From assembly GCA_031310005.1 (NCBI GenBank), contig CM062379.1, positions 5,766,001-5,830,000 on the forward strand: a stretch of DNA of 64,000 bases, in the 5' to 3' direction. Shown piece by piece: positions 61,521-64,000 of this stretch. The translations under genes were made by a program, and so were the position numbers. The number at the start of each line of letters is the position of its first letter. Within the stretch, counting starts at the first letter, position 1. The notes beneath the pieces were generated by a model. It worked only from the letters and a program-made list of their open reading frames with translations. It was not told the DNA's origin and made no database searches. The stretch comes from Dactylellina haptotyla. Its lineage: Eukaryota > Ascomycota > Orbiliomycetes > Orbiliales > Orbiliaceae.

Positions 61521-63999
61521 TTATCTTCGACGTTGTTGAACGCCGGTTGGGATAGCTGTTCGTCGAGGAATGGTGCTTGTGCCGTTGAAAGAGCTAGCTG
61601 GGGATGGCATTCCAGTTCGTCTTCTCTTGATTCCAAGGCCATCTGGGTCAGTGCTGTCTCCAGCACGGCTAGATGGGCGAGATGGACCATCATCATCTTC
61701 GCGGCCACGCTTTGTTCCTGCGAGAGAGCTTGGCATGCCGGATGTCTGATCACCGTAGCTGCTAGACATTGGGACGATACCCGATTGGACTTGATACGAG
61801 CTATTAGTGGAGTGGGTCTCTGATGACCTGTCGCCGTTAGAATTATAAGAGTCGTAGCGAGCAAGGTGTGGAGAAGTGGTGTAAGTGGAACCGGAATTCC
61901 AATGATTAGTGCCATCTGGACCAGTTCGAGCGCTGGAAGTGTCGACAGTGCGAGGAACGGCAACGCTGGAGGCGTCGTAAGTCGATCGTGGAACGTCAGT
62001 GCCGCTAATCGCTGCACCACCATTTATTTCGGGCGAGTGGTGCGCGGACTGGTCACTTGGGAGGATCGTCGAGGAAGGGTAATAGGACCCGCGGGAGGTG
62101 TTGTAGCTCTGTAGATTGTTGTCGTGGGTATATTCCTCTTCGTGGTCGGCTTCTTCTTCGCCATGTTCAGCACTATTGCCGCCATCATGACTGAGAGAGG
62201 ATGATTCACCTAAATTGGATATTCTGCCATCATTTTGGCTAGAAGATGGACGGGATGATCCCGTATTTGGTCCTTGCCTTGCCGACTGCGGCGGCCCCAT
62301 ATCCGTCGCTGCCCTACCGTTGGTGAGATACTGCGATTGCTGCGAAACCGAGGGATAGCGTCCCATGCTGGACTGAGAGTTCACGTTCCTATAAGGATCA
62401 GAGTACCCGCCGGTGGACGAAGAAGAATAGGATTGGAGCTGGCCACCACCTGGTGGGGTCGTGGCAGGGGTTGCGGGCATCGATCTACTCGAGGCCATAG
62501 CGGCGGTATCAATTGCCAAGGGCTGATTAGCAGACACCAAATTCGAGGACGACCAAAATTGCGAATCCCCGTTAGGCATCATGAGACTGGAAGCACTAGA
62601 TGGAGGAGTTGGGAATGTGATACTGCGCTCAATGCTAGGTCTGTGAGTTTGGAGCGGATGCGAGGGAACGAGAGCCGCGCTTGTCTGGCCAGCCATACTC
62701 GTCGCAGTGCTAGAGACCGACGCAGGAGAGATCAAGCTGTCAGTTGATCGTCTCTGAGGCGTCGGCGCATTGGGAGCGCCAGATTGCTGGCCGCCGGAAC
62801 CAGGACCTCCACCTTGGGTTGGCAAGGAGGCTGGCAGCTGGGGCGGAACAGCAGTCCAGGGGTTACCCTCTCTCCTGGCAGCGTGAATCACAGCGGAAGT
62901 GCGAGTAGAATTGGTAGGATGATACAACAGAGCACCGATGTTATGCACGAAAAGTGGATAAAGGAGCTCTGTGATCTTTTCCTTGTTGGCAAAGTCGAGA
63001 GCGCGCTGGAATGGAATCCTATATCCAAGTCAATATCCCAAAGGGTCTTCCCGCTGTAAATTCTCGAGCAGGCCACTTACCACACTCCCTTGAGATGCAT
63101 TGGGCCAATCTTCACGACATGCCTGACCTTCTCGGACTTGAGGATACCGTCTCGTCGGCCACGGGTCATTCCCGCGACGTTGAGCAGCTTGGTTCCATTG
63201 ATCATATGATTATCTGAGGTCGTGCAAAGTTAGTACGAAATTTCAGCCTCATAAAGCGTGCAACTTCAGATGAACGTACCCTCTCGGCGCGCAACACAGA
63301 CACCTTTCGCCTCGACTTGAAAGCACAAGCTGCCTTCGTCTTCCCAGAGAGTGGCAGTCACTCTTGGCTTGGCTCCAGGTGGGCAAACCTGGCCGGTCGT
63401 ATCCGGAGTCGATGGATAAATTGCTTTGTTGTAAGTATCAAGCATATTCGATTCGCCGCGGGAGCTGACGAGCGATCCAGCGCCGCCTGGAGTCATGACA
63501 CCTCTGAATGGGCCCTGTGTGGAAGACACACTGGATGACAGAGTGGATGGCATGCTCGTTGTGGGATAAGAAAATTGGGGGTATGCGCTCTGGGTGGTGT
63601 GCTGTGGCTCGTAAGGTGGTGGCATATGCGACGAGCTATATGGCATAGCGCCAGCAGAAGTGGGAGTGTGCCCGCTGTTCGCAGACTGAGGCTGCGAATA
63701 GCTCTGGTGGCTATATGAATCCATTCCGATATATTGTGGAGTCACAGAGGTGTCGTGAGAATAGTATGGCTGTGTGGATGCCAGACCAGTGGACGACACC
63801 GGGTGCGCCGAATAGTGCGACCCGGATGGCTGTGTTGTTGAATATGCTAAATTCGCCCCCCCAAAAATTAGCGTTTGCGTTCCACTCTGCTTGGTATTTT
63901 GGGTAAAAATAAAATAGAAAACTTACCGCTCACCGATCCAGGGGCAGGCTGTGAACTGTGACCTGGAACAGGCAGAGGGAGCTTGCTGCTCGCAGACAT
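61521..63999 (-). CDS. stuA: APSES transcription factor of StuA/EFG1 type, 756 aa
   Basis: Nuclear bHLH-like regulator of conidiation and morphogenesis. Exons are 63927..63999, 63280..63846, 63081..63213 and 61521..63018, in phase. The APSES domain covers about residues 180-290: [23 protein letters not shown], then, across introns, [42 protein letters not shown] and [15 protein letters not shown], the StuA/Efg1/Asm-1 signature. N- and C-terminal regions are Ser/Gln/Pro-rich. Basic clusters (GTKRGRED and IKRRR) near the C-terminus are likely nuclear signals. The ATG lies at 63997-63999, the last codon visible, so an upstream start beyond the window cannot be excluded. Confidence 0.92.
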
Positions 64000-64000
64000 T

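Overview
The window is nuclear DNA from a filamentous ascomycete (Pezizomycotina). The evidence is many short introns (about 45-110 nt, GT...AG, with CTAAC/CTGAC-like branch sites), an APSES developmental regulator of the StuA type, a NACHT-ankyrin-SPRY receptor, a LysM secreted protein, a tyrosinase with a Cys-x-His site, and Kex2-type KR processing sites. A leotiomycete-like species is my guess; the sequence alone does not settle it. All multi-exon models were spliced by hand. Apart from the uncertain 5' ends noted below, the phases close and the totals divide by three.

Left part (1-11.8 kb): the 3' end of the actin-related protein ARP4 (chromatin complexes), a doubtful small His-rich ORF, and a long gene-poor stretch. 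Then comes one 14-exon, about 1815-residue NLR-type gene (N-terminal helical region, NACHT, acidic insert, ankyrin repeats, SPRY), with a DUF1479 oxygenase-like gene tail-to-tail to it. Accessory part (12-26 kb): a CT microsatellite, an MFS sugar transporter, an NmrA-like protein, a secreted three-LysM protein with an unrecognised Cys-rich C-terminal half, and a 16-exon membrane-anchored tyrosinase containing a 5-nt microexon.

Middle (26-35 kb): a disordered hypothetical protein, a glutathione S-transferase-like protein, an MTM1/SLC25A39-type mitochondrial carrier, a small membrane protein with a mitochondrial-type N-terminus, and a small MGAAASK protein. Surface and regulatory part (35-45 kb): a secreted Ser/Thr-rich protein built from about 53 ten-residue repeats in two families, a 731-residue zinc-finger protein, and a GPI-anchored Cys-rich protein. 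Right part (47-64 kb): a DDHD-domain phospholipase, a 1248-residue MIT-domain protein, the SUB1/PC4 coactivator, and the StuA-like APSES factor whose start codon lies at the last bases of the window.

Housekeeping genes (ARP4, carrier, DDHD, MIT, SUB1, StuA) flank a core enriched in self/non-self recognition and cell-surface genes (NLR, LysM, tyrosinase, Ser/Thr-repeat protein, GPI protein). I see no transposon, tRNA, rRNA or CRISPR array. I do not see a convincing biosynthetic cluster.
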